A stretch of 64,000 nt of DNA from T3SED10-260 sp035363255 (GTDB lineage: Bacteria > Caldisericota > Caldisericia > UBA6126). Under the pieces are notes generated by a model that saw nothing but the letters and a program-made list of their open reading frames with translations, had not been told where the DNA came from and searched no databases. Location of the stretch: positions 39,433-103,432 of the forward strand of contig DAOSES010000006.1 of the NCBI GenBank assembly GCA_035363255.1, written 5' to 3'. Position 1 is the first letter of the stretch; every line of letters starts with the position of its first letter. Position numbers and translations under genes: made by a program. Of this stretch, positions 1-7,932 are shown piece after piece.

Positions 1-878
1 CTTGAAAGAACCTTGCTGATTTCTTCAAACAAAAGCGGAACAGTAGCGGTTTGCAAAGTACGGGTAACATCCAGTCTAAACCACCAGAGATCGTAGCTCA
101 ACAAAGCATCGCGCTTAGCCACCTTGCTCATTTTACCCACATACATGTTGCGAACATATAATTCATTGGGATAATCAAAGATACAAGAAGGCTTGCTCGG
201 GCTGCCTGGTTGATCTTCATAATGTTCTTCTGCAATGGTGGTACCTTCCAATAGGGGGTTCCAAAAACGTACTAAAGGAAGCAAATCGATTCGATTGAGT
301 GGTGAAGATTTAATACGAATTTTAGTACCTTCTATGGTGCTGTTGGTTTTTCCTAAAACAACAAAAAAAGTTCCTTGTCGAGTTTCAGGTGATAGCACTA
401 TATGGTAGGCATCGTTACGAGCAAAAAGTGTTACGGGGATTTGATGAGCTACCAGATGAGTAGCAGCAAGTTTCAATCCTTCACCATAATAGCCACGCAT
501 CCAACTTTCTTTGGTGACGCCACCCATTCGAAAAGCGTCCAGCGTAATCCCTCGACCATTATCTTCAATCCAAAGCGTGTTCCCTTCCTGCCGAGTTTGA
601 GCTGATGGCTTTCCAGAAACCAGTTCTGTTTCATCCAGAGCATTTTGTATAAACTCTCTCATGGCAATCATGTGAGAAAATTCTCTTCTCAAGACGTACT
701 CAGGGGAAAAACCCAGAGGTAATATTCCATGAAAAGTAAGGTCGGGATTGTTTTCACAGAGTCTTTCCCACGAAGAGGCAGAAAAAACTCCTTTCTCAAG
801 GGCTTCTTCTTTGGTCATCGCCAAAGCAGCTAAAGTTTCAGGGATTTGAAAAGCTTCAACAAATTCTTTTCTGTTCAT
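1..878 (-). CDS. GHKL (Hsp90-like) ATPase domain protein, partial
   Basis: The reading frame is open from an ATG at 878 to the window edge (at least 292 residues), so the C-terminus is missing. The GHKL ATP-binding motifs are clear. The N-box is MREFIQNALDE (residues 73-83), the Asp-Asn-Gly lid-anchor motif is EDNGRG (105-110), and a glycine-rich YGEGLK follows (131-136). This Bergerat fold occurs in Hsp90, gyrase B, topoisomerase VI B, MORC, MutL and phage rIIA-like proteins. The roughly 60-residue N-terminal extension and the spacing do not obviously match HtpG, MutL or GyrB, so I do not assign a family. It is the last gene of the minus-strand operon, 11 bp after sdaAA, with an SD-like AAAGGA before the ATG. 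ATP binding is well supported. The substrate is unknown. Confidence 0.75.
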   Translation of the reverse strand, partial: MNRKEFVEAFQIPETLAALAMTKEEALEKGVFSASSWERLCENNPDLTFHGILPLGFSPEYVLRREFSHMIAMREFIQNALDETELVSGKPSAQTRQEGNTLWIEDNGRGITLDAFRMGGVTKESWMRGYYGEGLKLAATHLVAHQIPVTLFARNDAYHIVLSPETRQGTFFVVLGKTNSTIEGTKIRIKSSPLNRIDLLPLVRFWNPLLEGTTIAEEHYEDQPGSPSKPSCIFDYPNELYVRNMYVGKMSKVAKRDALLSYDLWWFRLDVTRTLQTATVPLLFEEISKVLS

Positions 879-889
879 TTCCTATCCTT

Positions 890-1783
890 TCAAAGCACTA
901 TGCTTTTTTTTATGTATTGGGCACTCGGACTGACAGCCAAACCGCCCATGGAGGTTTCTTTCAAGGAGCAGGGCATTAAATTGCCAATTTGCGCCATAGC
1001 ATCAATCACCTCATCCAGAGGAATCAGGGTGGGGATTCCAGCCAATGCCATTTCAGCACAAGCCAGAGCATTGCTAGCCCCCATCACATTGCGCTTAACG
1101 CAGGGTAGCTCAACTCTTCCAGCTACCGGGTCGCATACCAGGCCCAGGATATTTTTTAACGCAAAAGCTGCAGCACTTTCCACCATGGAAGGTTCGCCTC
1201 CCATCAAATATACCAAAGCACCAGCACTCATAGCACTCGCAGAACCAACTTCAGCTTGACATCCATGGGTAGATCCCGATAACGAAGCTCGAAGGGCTAT
1301 GATTTCTCCAATTCCTCCTGCCACAAATAATGATTTTACCAATTCTTCGTCTGTTTTGCCATGGTTTTCTGCAATCGTTATCAAGACCCCAGGCATAACT
1401 CCACAAGCGCCAGCCGTAGGTGCTGCAACGATACGACCCATACATGCGTTTAGCTCCGAAACCGCTAAAACTCGACTTATCATGAGAGAGAAGTTTTTGC
1501 TTAGCAATGAAGCACCTTTTTGAGTAAATTGTTTCATGTGAAACGCTCCACCCTTTATTAATCCGCTTTTTGTCCGATTAGGCTCTTGTAGTCCTCTTTC
1601 GATGGATTCTCTCATAATGGTTAGATGATGATGCATTTTCCCTATCAATTTTGCTTCTGATATTTCAGTATTTTTGGCTTCGTAGCTCAGAAAAAAGTCG
1701 TAAAGATCAGGCAATGCCAAATCTTTCATTTGTTTGATAACATCAGCCCAGGCTTTGATGCGGATGCGTTTTGGTAAAGTCAT
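890..1783 (-). CDS. sdaAA: L-serine dehydratase, iron-sulfur-dependent, alpha subunit
   Basis: Catalytic subunit of the two-chain [4Fe-4S] L-serine ammonia-lyase, which converts L-serine to pyruvate and ammonia in the cytoplasm. Family signatures are AAPTAGACGVMPG, GSTHGCQAEVGSAS and CDPVAGRVELPCVKRN. They carry the conserved cysteines expected to ligate the cluster. The length (297 aa) is normal for a separate alpha chain. The start is set at 1783 because the ATG overlaps the sdaAB stop in a TAATG junction, which implies translational coupling. A start six codons upstream is open but would run into sdaAB. The beta chain precedes it and the GHKL gene follows. Confidence 0.95.
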   Translation of the reverse strand: MTLPKRIRIKAWADVIKQMKDLALPDLYDFFLSYEAKNTEISEAKLIGKMHHHLTIMRESIERGLQEPNRTKSGLIKGGAFHMKQFTQKGASLLSKNFSLMISRVLAVSELNACMGRIVAAPTAGACGVMPGVLITIAENHGKTDEELVKSLFVAGGIGEIIALRASLSGSTHGCQAEVGSASAMSAGALVYLMGGEPSMVESAAAFALKNILGLVCDPVAGRVELPCVKRNVMGASNALACAEMALAGIPTLIPLDEVIDAMAQIGNLMPCSLKETSMGGLAVSPSAQYIKKSIVL

Positions 1784-2454
1784 TATATGTCTTCTTTCCA
1801 ACGAGGGACAGCTACAGCAGTATAAATGCCCTCTTTGTTTTTCAGAATTTCCATAAGGGTTTCAGGAACAGGAGTATCCAGTTTGAGTACTGCCAGAGCT
1901 CGTTCTTCAATAGCATCTCGCGAAATCTGCATGTAAGCTATATTGATAGTATTTTTAGCCAGCAAATCGCCCACAAAAGCCACCATTCCGCAAGTGTCAC
2001 GATACTCCAATATCAGAAGGTCGTGCTTACCCGAAAACTCGACCTTGTTATGGTTGATGTCCACAATTTTTGCATGCCCTCCGCCGATGGATATTCCACT
2101 GATGGTAAAAGGGTTTTGCTGATGCTGTTGGATCGTGATGGTGACGTAATTTGGATGTTTTTCAGGATCTTCCAAAAAAGTAAAATTAACTTCTATGCCC
2201 TCTTTTTTAGCTATTTCAAGGGCATTAGGGATGCGTTCGTCATCCATGGAAAAACCAAGCAAACCCCCTACCAAGGCATGCTGAGTGCCATGACCAGGGC
2301 CAGTATCTGCAAACGAATTGTACAGGCATATGCTTACTTTGTTAAATGGCTGGTGATAGACATTTCGAGCCAAAAGACCTATTTTGGCAGCTCCAGCCGT
2401 ATGCGAGCTCGAAGGACCAATCATGACCGGGCCAATTACATCAAAAATCGACAT
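1783..2454 (-). CDS. sdaAB: L-serine dehydratase, iron-sulfur-dependent, beta subunit
   Basis: Small subunit (223 aa) partnering SdaAA. The N-terminal half has the serine dehydratase beta signature GPSSSHTAGA (residues 13-22). The last ~75 residues look like an ACT domain (start near DTCGMVAFVGDLL), the usual small-molecule regulatory module of this subunit. The stop codon overlaps the sdaAA start by one base. The ATG follows the stop of the HAD phosphatase gene with no intervening bases. All of this supports one polycistronic transcript and a 1:1 complex. Serine catabolism supplies pyruvate. Pyruvate kinase lies in the same window but in another operon. Confidence 0.94.
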   Translation of the reverse strand: MSIFDVIGPVMIGPSSSHTAGAAKIGLLARNVYHQPFNKVSICLYNSFADTGPGHGTQHALVGGLLGFSMDDERIPNALEIAKKEGIEVNFTFLEDPEKHPNYVTITIQQHQQNPFTISGISIGGGHAKIVDINHNKVEFSGKHDLLILEYRDTCGMVAFVGDLLAKNTINIAYMQISRDAIEERALAVLKLDTPVPETLMEILKNKEGIYTAVAVPRWKEDI

Positions 2455-3333
2455 TTATACTGCCCTTCCTTTTTCAAAGCTATGTTTTTCCAACATATGC
2501 CGAATCGCATGAGCTACGCCCCCCTCATTATTACTCGTACTGATAAAACACGCCAAGGCCTTAACTTGTTCCAGCGCATTGGCAACAGCAACAGGATAGC
2601 CTGCAGTCCTCATGGCGTCAAGATCGTTGTAGTTGTCGCCAATAAAGAGCACAGACTGAATGGGAATTTCAAGGTAGGTACAAAGGTGGTGAAGCGATTG
2701 GCTTTTGGAAACCTCAGGACCCATAAGCTCCATAAAAGTCTCTCCCTGCCATTCAAAGCTTTTTATAATACTAAACTCTTTGCCAAAGGCAGTATGGGTT
2801 TCAGCGATAAGCTGATGCATTTTTTCTTCAGAACCCAGAAGAATCAATTCGCTGATTTCTCCCTCCACAAAAACTTCGCTATCACACTGAAGAGAAAAAT
2901 TGATTCCGTGCTTTTCCAAGTAGGGAAGATAAATCCCTTGGTAGGGTTTGTTGAGCCAAAGACAAGCATCTTCTAACCACCCCCTGGATATTACACAATG
3001 TAGATCGTGTTCCTCGGCTTTCCTATACACAAAATGGGCTATCTCAACGTTCAAAGCAATGCTTTGGAGGATGGTACGGCTTTTTGGACATAGCATCAAG
3101 GCTCCATTTTGAAGCATCAAGGGGGCATGGCTGTTAAAATGTTCCAGAAAAGGCAAGGCCGACACAAAGGACCTGCCAGTAGAGATGGTATATGGGATAT
3201 CCTGCTCTTCCAAGAGCTTTAGAGCCAGGAGGTTTTCCTCGGGGATGCTTTTGTTATCATGCAAAAAGGTGCCATCCAGGTCAATCACGACCAACTTGAT
3301 GGGATGAGGGCAACCATTCATGAGCTTAGCCAT
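2455..3333 (-). CDS. Cof-type HAD-IIB family hydrolase
   Basis: Predicted cytoplasmic Mg2+-dependent phosphatase of the haloacid dehalogenase superfamily (292 aa). Motif I is VVIDLDGTFL, with nucleophile Asp18 and acid/base Asp20. The C-terminal motif IV is FIGDNYNDLDAM, and the central cap is large, as in the Cof/IIB subfamily. Such enzymes typically dephosphorylate sugar phosphates, nucleotides or pyridoxal phosphate. The substrate cannot be read from sequence. It overlaps comF by 8 bp upstream and abuts sdaAB downstream, so it is part of the same operon. Confidence 0.88.
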   Translation of the reverse strand: MAKLMNGCPHPIKLVVIDLDGTFLHDNKSIPEENLLALKLLEEQDIPYTISTGRSFVSALPFLEHFNSHAPLMLQNGALMLCPKSRTILQSIALNVEIAHFVYRKAEEHDLHCVISRGWLEDACLWLNKPYQGIYLPYLEKHGINFSLQCDSEVFVEGEISELILLGSEEKMHQLIAETHTAFGKEFSIIKSFEWQGETFMELMGPEVSKSQSLHHLCTYLEIPIQSVLFIGDNYNDLDAMRTAGYPVAVANALEQVKALACFISTSNNEGGVAHAIRHMLEKHSFEKGRAV

Positions 3334-3967
3334 GAGCCACCGCAGTCATATATACCGGAAGTTCAGGAAAAGTTTTGTTGATTGCTTTTTTGCAGGCATG
3401 AAGAGTACTGCCCGATGTAAAGACATCATCGAGCAACAATACCGATGCTGGCTGAAAGGAGGAGAAAAGGGGAGCTTTTGCAGTAAAAGATAAAGAGGGA
3501 TTTTTCATACGCTCCTGAGTTCTTAAGCCTTTTTGCTCTCGATCCTGCAGGCTGAAATCCTTATATAGAAGCTTTGAATATAGAGGCAAACCCGAGCAGA
3601 CATGAAAACTTTGAGCAAGCAGTTCGACGGGTTGATATTTTCGACGAAACAATCGGTGCACCGAGCTGGGAACAGGCACAATAATGCTTTTCTGCCAGGG
3701 GTAATAGGCTTGAATGGTTTTCCAGAGTTCCTGTGCAAAAAAACGGGAAAGATGAAACGCCTTGCGATATTTGAACTTCAACATCAAATCCCGGGTCAGA
3801 TCTACATAGTGAAAAGCAAACATGACCCAATCGCCCATAGGAGTTTGGCGAAGCGGAAGGATACAACGCGCTTTGTCCAGTTGGTCCGAGCAAGTAGGAC
3901 AAGCTTGATAGGCTCGAGAGGTTTCGTTGAGGCAAATCGGACAAAGAGGGCTCATTTCAGCGAACAA
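3326..3967 (-). CDS. comF: ComF family phosphoribosyltransferase-like protein
   Basis: A 213-aa protein with the ComF architecture. An N-terminal four-cysteine zinc ribbon (Cys9, Cys12, Cys23, Cys26) is followed by a type I phosphoribosyltransferase fold. Its PRPP-binding loop reads VLLLDDVFTSGSTL near residues 176-189. ComF homologues act in natural competence or DNA uptake in Bacillus and Haemophilus. Many Bacillota carry one without known competence. No other com gene is in this window. It overlaps the upstream fusion gene by 16 bp and the HAD gene by 8 bp. Confidence 0.87.
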   Translation of the reverse strand: MFAEMSPLCPICLNETSRAYQACPTCSDQLDKARCILPLRQTPMGDWVMFAFHYVDLTRDLMLKFKYRKAFHLSRFFAQELWKTIQAYYPWQKSIIVPVPSSVHRLFRRKYQPVELLAQSFHVCSGLPLYSKLLYKDFSLQDREQKGLRTQERMKNPSLSFTAKAPLFSSFQPASVLLLDDVFTSGSTLHACKKAINKTFPELPVYMTAVAHG

Positions 3968-6879
3968 ACAAAATCCTCCAGGTCCTTTTGATTGAGACTA
4001 TTTCTTTCTTCCAGCTCCTTCAATGCACTTTGATACGAAACCGGGCTTTGGGCATAGGTCGAAAAAGCTTGAAGCTGAGTGTTCATTTCATCCTCCGTAG
4101 CACCTTTTCGCCAGGCATGGCTCAAAGATAGTTGCTCGCAGAGGGCAGCCACCTTGGGGTCATAAATAATGGGCAAAATCGGCTTGCTCAGGCGGGAGAG
4201 AAAAACCAGAAAATGCAAACGCATCCCCACGCCAAAGCTGGCTCGAGACAAAAGAGAAAACATCTCTTCTGGCAAAAGGAAGGTATCTACCAGGTAGGCA
4301 GGCTGTTTCATCAGCTCCATGACCTTGCGGGAAAAACGACTGTCGTAGGTGCCATAAAAGGGCGTAAAAACACAGGGTTTTCCGCTCAGTTGGCTCAATT
4401 CGTCCAGACAACGTGCAAAAGTTTCTATTTTGCTGGAAGTTTCCCGGCTGGGTCCCAGCGACACGGCAATAAAGTCCTGATAGGCGGGATAGGGATCCTG
4501 CACTTTCTGTGCCTGGTATGAAAAAATAGGATCCACCGTGAGTTGGCTTTTGCGAATTCCCCAGGAATGTAATAGATCTTGAGAATGCTGATCTCGCACG
4601 CTGATTTTGCTGGCTCGTGCCAGGATTAGTTTGGATAAACCACGATTTAAAGGCGAATGCAGGGGGCCAATCCCATTAGCATATACAAAAACACGCTTGC
4701 CCATCAGACGGGATAAAGCGATGATTCCAAGATAATACCAGGGGCTTTTGAGACTCGTCACATCCTGGATCAGACCTCCCCCGCCACTGATAATGCCATC
4801 TGCCCGAGAGAGCTCCTTCCAAAGAGAGCCCAGGGCAAAACGCTGGCTGGAATAGACTTCGGCAAGGGTGGTGGTCATGTGGGGGTTGATCGAAAGCACT
4901 GAGATTTGAAAGGTTTCGGCATGGGACAAGGAGTGCAAGTCTTTGATCAGGGTTTGAAGGATAGTTTCGTCGCCGATGTTTCCATAGCCATAATAGCCCG
5001 ATATCAAGATCCTACGAAGGGGTGAACGAAGAGCTTTTTTCATCCTCAGCAAGTCGGGCACTGTTTTCAGAAAACGACGCAAGCGAAGGCGAGGTTGGCT
5101 CAGAATGCGGTAGAGCCATTCGAGGTTGAGCTTCAAAGCCCATCCTGGGGCGCGCTTCATTTGACCCGCCCACAAGTCGAGACTTCCGCCCACTCCCATA
5201 GCCACTTTCACTTTTAAGCTTTGTTTGTGGCGATGGATCAAGCAATCTTGCTTGCCAGCTCCCATGCCTACCAGAAGGAGGTCGGCTTTGCTGGCGTTGA
5301 TGCTTTGGATGATCCCCGATTCTTCAGCTTCATCAAAGAAACCATGATGCGTTCCGGCAATAAGCAGGCGAGGGAAGCGTTCTAATAGGTTTTTTCTTAG
5401 CAAGTCGAGGCTGGCTTCACTGGTGCCCAGAAAAAAGATCTTCCACTGCTGAATTTCAGCACGCTTTAAAAGCTCTTCTCCCAGCTCTACTCCAGCAACC
5501 TTTTCGCTGATGTATTCCCCCATCCATCGGGCAAGCTTCAAAATGCTTATTCCATCAGGCACCACCAAGTCAGCTTCCTCGATGCTTTGCCTGAAAGAGG
5601 CTTCTTTCTGAGCACGAGAGATCATCTCCAGATTGATAGTGATGATTTGATGACAGCTTTGACCCTGCATCCATTGGTCAATTCGGGGCAAAAGGTCTTT
5701 CATGGAAAGATTATCCACTGGAAGACCCTTCATAAATATGCGATCTTTTTTAAGTTTTCGATACAAAAGGGCAGTTTTTTCCACCATGCGATCCTGGGTA
5801 AAAAAGCGACGCACCATTTGCGCTCCATTTTCGGCTAGAGCTTTGCGTTGATCAGGATTTTGGCTCAGAGCTATGATCGCCTTAACCAGCTCCTCCTGTT
5901 GGGAAAGAATGCGTCCGTTGTAGCGGTCCAGCAAGAGCTCCTGGATGCCTCCCACTTTTTTTGAAACCACCACCCGTTTGGCATTCATACATTCGAGCAG
6001 AGCTATTCCGAGAGCCTCCGATTTGGGCGAAAACAGCATCAAGTCGCAGGCAAAGATATAGGGGCGAGGATTTTTTTGAAAACCCACCCAGCGCAGGTGA
6101 TCGGCTATGCCAAGGTCTTGAGCAAGCTTTTTCAAACTGGTTTCCTCTTGGCCTCCTCCAATAATCAGCAGGTATAAAGCTTGCTTGGATTGCTTCAAGC
6201 AGGCAGAGAAAATTCGTAGCATTTCGTCGTAGCCCTTCACCTTGACCAAACGCCCCAAAGAGCCAAGCACAAAGGCATCCTGAGGGAGCTTCCACTCCTT
6301 GCGAATCGTTTCTCGAGAAGCCTTTTCGTAGGCTTCATCCGGGGCAAGAAAGTCCACCCCATTTTTGATGATAGTGATTTTGTCGCGATCAATGCCACGA
6401 CGTTCCAATTGGGTGGCTATTTCATACGAAACCGCAATAAAATGATTGCTTCGGTGCAGGCTCAACTGGTCGATCAGGGTAAAGAGGAGCCCCACCAGGA
6501 TATTTTGATAGTCATAAAAGGGATGACTATGATAGGTGGTGATCAAAGGCAGAGAGGAACGGTAAAAAGCCAGACGACCATACATATTGGCTTTCAAGCC
6601 ATGGGTGTGGATAATGTCGAGACGATGTTCTCCGGCCCAGGCATGGATGGCCTTGAATATGCGAGGGTCGGCTTTAGACCTCAGAGGATAAGCAGTAAAA
6701 TGCACCCCTTCAAGCTTTTCGACCGAGTGGGACAGCGCACCTTCGCCCAAAGAAAAAAAGTAGCAAGCAATGCCTTGATCCGCCAAGCGTGAAAGGAGGG
6801 CCAAAATATGCGTCCGAGCTCCTCCAGCATCGCCACCATCTGCAACAAAGCCAATTCGTCTTACCACTCGTTCATTCAT
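3952..6879 (-). CDS. csaB: Trifunctional fusion: GT4 glycosyltransferase, WecG/TagA glycosyltransferase, CsaB pyruvyltransferase
   Basis: A single ~975-aa protein with three enzymes that are normally separate. Residues ~1-380 are a GT-B fold family 4 glycosyltransferase (GGARTHI near the N-terminus, nucleotide-sugar region SPKSEALGIALLE). Residues ~385-615 are a WecG/TagA/CpsF glycosyltransferase, with VVPDGISILKLARWMG and the C-terminal APGWALKLNLEWLYR stretch. Residues ~620-975 are a polysaccharide pyruvyl transferase of the CsaB type, beginning ILISGYYGYGNIGDE. CsaB ketal-pyruvylates secondary cell-wall polymer, the ligand of SLH domains. TagA-type enzymes add an early sugar to undecaprenyl-linked wall polymer. 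The ATG at 6879 is preferred over an upstream GTG at 6897, because the GTG reading overlaps a -10 box. First gene of the operon. Confidence 0.9.
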   Translation of the reverse strand: MNERVVRRIGFVADGGDAGGARTHILALLSRLADQGIACYFFSLGEGALSHSVEKLEGVHFTAYPLRSKADPRIFKAIHAWAGEHRLDIIHTHGLKANMYGRLAFYRSSLPLITTYHSHPFYDYQNILVGLLFTLIDQLSLHRSNHFIAVSYEIATQLERRGIDRDKITIIKNGVDFLAPDEAYEKASRETIRKEWKLPQDAFVLGSLGRLVKVKGYDEMLRIFSACLKQSKQALYLLIIGGGQEETSLKKLAQDLGIADHLRWVGFQKNPRPYIFACDLMLFSPKSEALGIALLECMNAKRVVVSKKVGGIQELLLDRYNGRILSQQEELVKAIIALSQNPDQRKALAENGAQMVRRFFTQDRMVEKTALLYRKLKKDRIFMKGLPVDNLSMKDLLPRIDQWMQGQSCHQIITINLEMISRAQKEASFRQSIEEADLVVPDGISILKLARWMGEYISEKVAGVELGEELLKRAEIQQWKIFFLGTSEASLDLLRKNLLERFPRLLIAGTHHGFFDEAEESGIIQSINASKADLLLVGMGAGKQDCLIHRHKQSLKVKVAMGVGGSLDLWAGQMKRAPGWALKLNLEWLYRILSQPRLRLRRFLKTVPDLLRMKKALRSPLRRILISGYYGYGNIGDETILQTLIKDLHSLSHAETFQISVLSINPHMTTTLAEVYSSQRFALGSLWKELSRADGIISGGGGLIQDVTSLKSPWYYLGIIALSRLMGKRVFVYANGIGPLHSPLNRGLSKLILARASKISVRDQHSQDLLHSWGIRKSQLTVDPIFSYQAQKVQDPYPAYQDFIAVSLGPSRETSSKIETFARCLDELSQLSGKPCVFTPFYGTYDSRFSRKVMELMKQPAYLVDTFLLPEEMFSLLSRASFGVGMRLHFLVFLSRLSKPILPIIYDPKVAALCEQLSLSHAWRKGATEDEMNTQLQAFSTYAQSPVSYQSALKELEERNSLNQKDLEDFVCSLK

Positions 6880-6887
6880 ACCCCAAA

Positions 6888-6896
6888 AGTATAGCA
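6888..6896 (-). promoter_or_regulatory. Extended -10 promoter for the csaB-fusion operon
   Basis: On the minus strand TGCTATACT forms an extended -10 box, with TATACT at 6893-6888. No good -35 is visible at 17 bp. Only eight bases separate the box from the ATG at 6879. Transcription would therefore start at or within a base or two of the start codon, and the mRNA would have little or no leader. Confidence 0.5.
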
Positions 6897-6942
6897 CAGC
6901 ATAGCGTAAAAAAGCACAAACAAACTATTGTTATAGATACAT

Positions 6943-7316
6943 TGATTCATAGGGACGGGGGTGTTGACTCAATGACACCAATGACGTTAAACACTCTTGA
7001 ATACAGCATAAAGAACAAAAGCAAAGATACTCGCAAGCACCGAAAATCTATAATTTTACGATAGGTATGTTTTGAAGCAATAGCCAGTAAAGCTTTATGA
7101 ATAAAGAAATTATATGTGATATGACAGTTTTTGAGAAAACTTAAAAAAATAAAAACTTATAAAAAGCACCATAAAGATTGATTAAAAGTGATTCTGTGGT
7201 TTACCTACACAATTATCCCTGCTTTACTTACTTGGTCCCAGAAAAGATTAAAAACCTTACTATGACTATATTTAAATGAGTGAAAAGTGAGTCAACACCC
7301 CCGTCCCTCTGACTCA
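6943..7316. mobile_element. REP-bounded, MITE-like element, copy 1
   Basis: A ~374-bp non-coding, AT-rich unit that ends in a perfect 21-bp inverted repeat (6951-6971 and 7288-7308; core AGGGACGGGGGTG). Each end is itself a hairpin. The right end pairs TGAGTCA (7288-7294) with TGACTCA (7310-7316). The left end pairs TGATTCA (6943-6949) with TGACTCA, one mismatch. A second copy lies at 10175-10550. The two are closely similar over the first ~180 bp and last ~60 bp and divergent in the middle. No ORF is supported inside. The structure resembles a REPIN or MITE mobilised in trans by a Y1 (RAYT-type) transposase. That enzyme is an inference: none is in the window. Confidence 0.75.
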
Positions 7317-7361
7317 ATTTATAATCAAACAGGCAGAGCTCCTCGCAGATGAGCTGAATGA

Positions 7362-7389
7362 TTGAAGATTACTAAATACGACCTATAAT
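7362..7389 (+). promoter_or_regulatory. Sigma-A-type promoter for the winged-helix regulator operon
   Basis: TTGAAG (7362-7367), a 16-bp spacer and TATAAT (7384-7389), followed by an SD GGAGG and the ATG at 7421. The rest of the gap between the repeat element and this promoter shows nothing else. Confidence 0.6.
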
Positions 7390-7420
7390 ATATATCATAT
7401 GAACTATGATGGAGGTCAAT

Positions 7421-7747
7421 ATGCTGGCAAAACTCCTTGGAGGGGAAACAGCAGAGAAGGTTTTAATCTACATGACGGTGTATGAAGAAGGATACGCAAG
7501 ACAAATAAGCCGTCTTTTTGGTGTTGCCTTCGACCCTGTCAATAAACAGCTGAAAAAGTTGGAAGATGCTGGGATTTTGGTGGGTATAATGAAAGGGCGC
7601 ACCAAGATGTTTTCCTGGAATCCACGATATCCCTTTTTAGCGGAGTTGAAGGCTTTATTTAAAAAAGCCTATGAATATCTTCCAGAAGAGGATAAAGAAA
7701 AGTATTACCGACAAAGGACTCGCCCAAGAAAAAGCGACAAAAGGTAA
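7421..7747 (+). CDS. Winged helix-turn-helix transcriptional regulator
   Basis: A 108-aa ArsR/MarR-like winged helix. It opens with LGGETAEKVLIYM, then a recognition-helix region around ARQISRLFGVAFDPVNKQLKKLEDAGIL, then a wing GRTKMFSWNPRYPFL. This type is often the DNA-binding regulator of small chromosomal modules, including nucleotidyltransferase-linked toxin-antitoxin loci. No nucleotidyltransferase is present here. The ATG at 7421 has GGAGG five bases upstream, so it is chosen over ATG 7406, whose in-frame extension contains that SD. The stop overlaps the next ORF in a TAATG junction. Likely autoregulatory (inference). Confidence 0.8.
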   Translation: MLAKLLGGETAEKVLIYMTVYEEGYARQISRLFGVAFDPVNKQLKKLEDAGILVGIMKGRTKMFSWNPRYPFLAELKALFKKAYEYLPEEDKEKYYRQRTRPRKSDKR

Positions 7748-7932
7748 TGTGTCCACAGTCCTTAGAACAGGCTATTTTGGTTAGCCTGAATCATGCCATT
7801 TCCTATCAAGTGGTTCATGAATGGGCTATCGAGGAAAGATCAGAAGACAAGTACGATGAGTATTTAAGACAACTAAAACAAAGAAGGAGAGCTATATGCC
7901 AAAAATACTCAAGTTTCGCCATAAGCTTCTAG
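7747..7932 (+). CDS. Small hypothetical protein (61 aa)
   Basis: The ATG overlaps the stop of the winged-helix gene (TAATG), a typical coupling signal. The last 37 bp overlap the start of the downstream membrane protein. The product is a charged, probably helical peptide (HEWAIEERSEDKYDEYLRQLKQRRRA) without a membrane segment. I do not recognise a family. Coupling to a regulator suggests a partner or effector of it, but this is inference. The overlap at its 3' end lowers confidence that the whole ORF is translated. Confidence 0.5.
   Translation: MCPQSLEQAILVSLNHAISYQVVHEWAIEERSEDKYDEYLRQLKQRRRAICQKYSSFAISF

Noticed and set aside
1771..2976. A 401-codon open frame on the plus strand opposite sdaAB and the HAD gene
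   Set aside because: It runs antisense to two genes with unmistakable motifs on the minus strand and shows no domain of its own.
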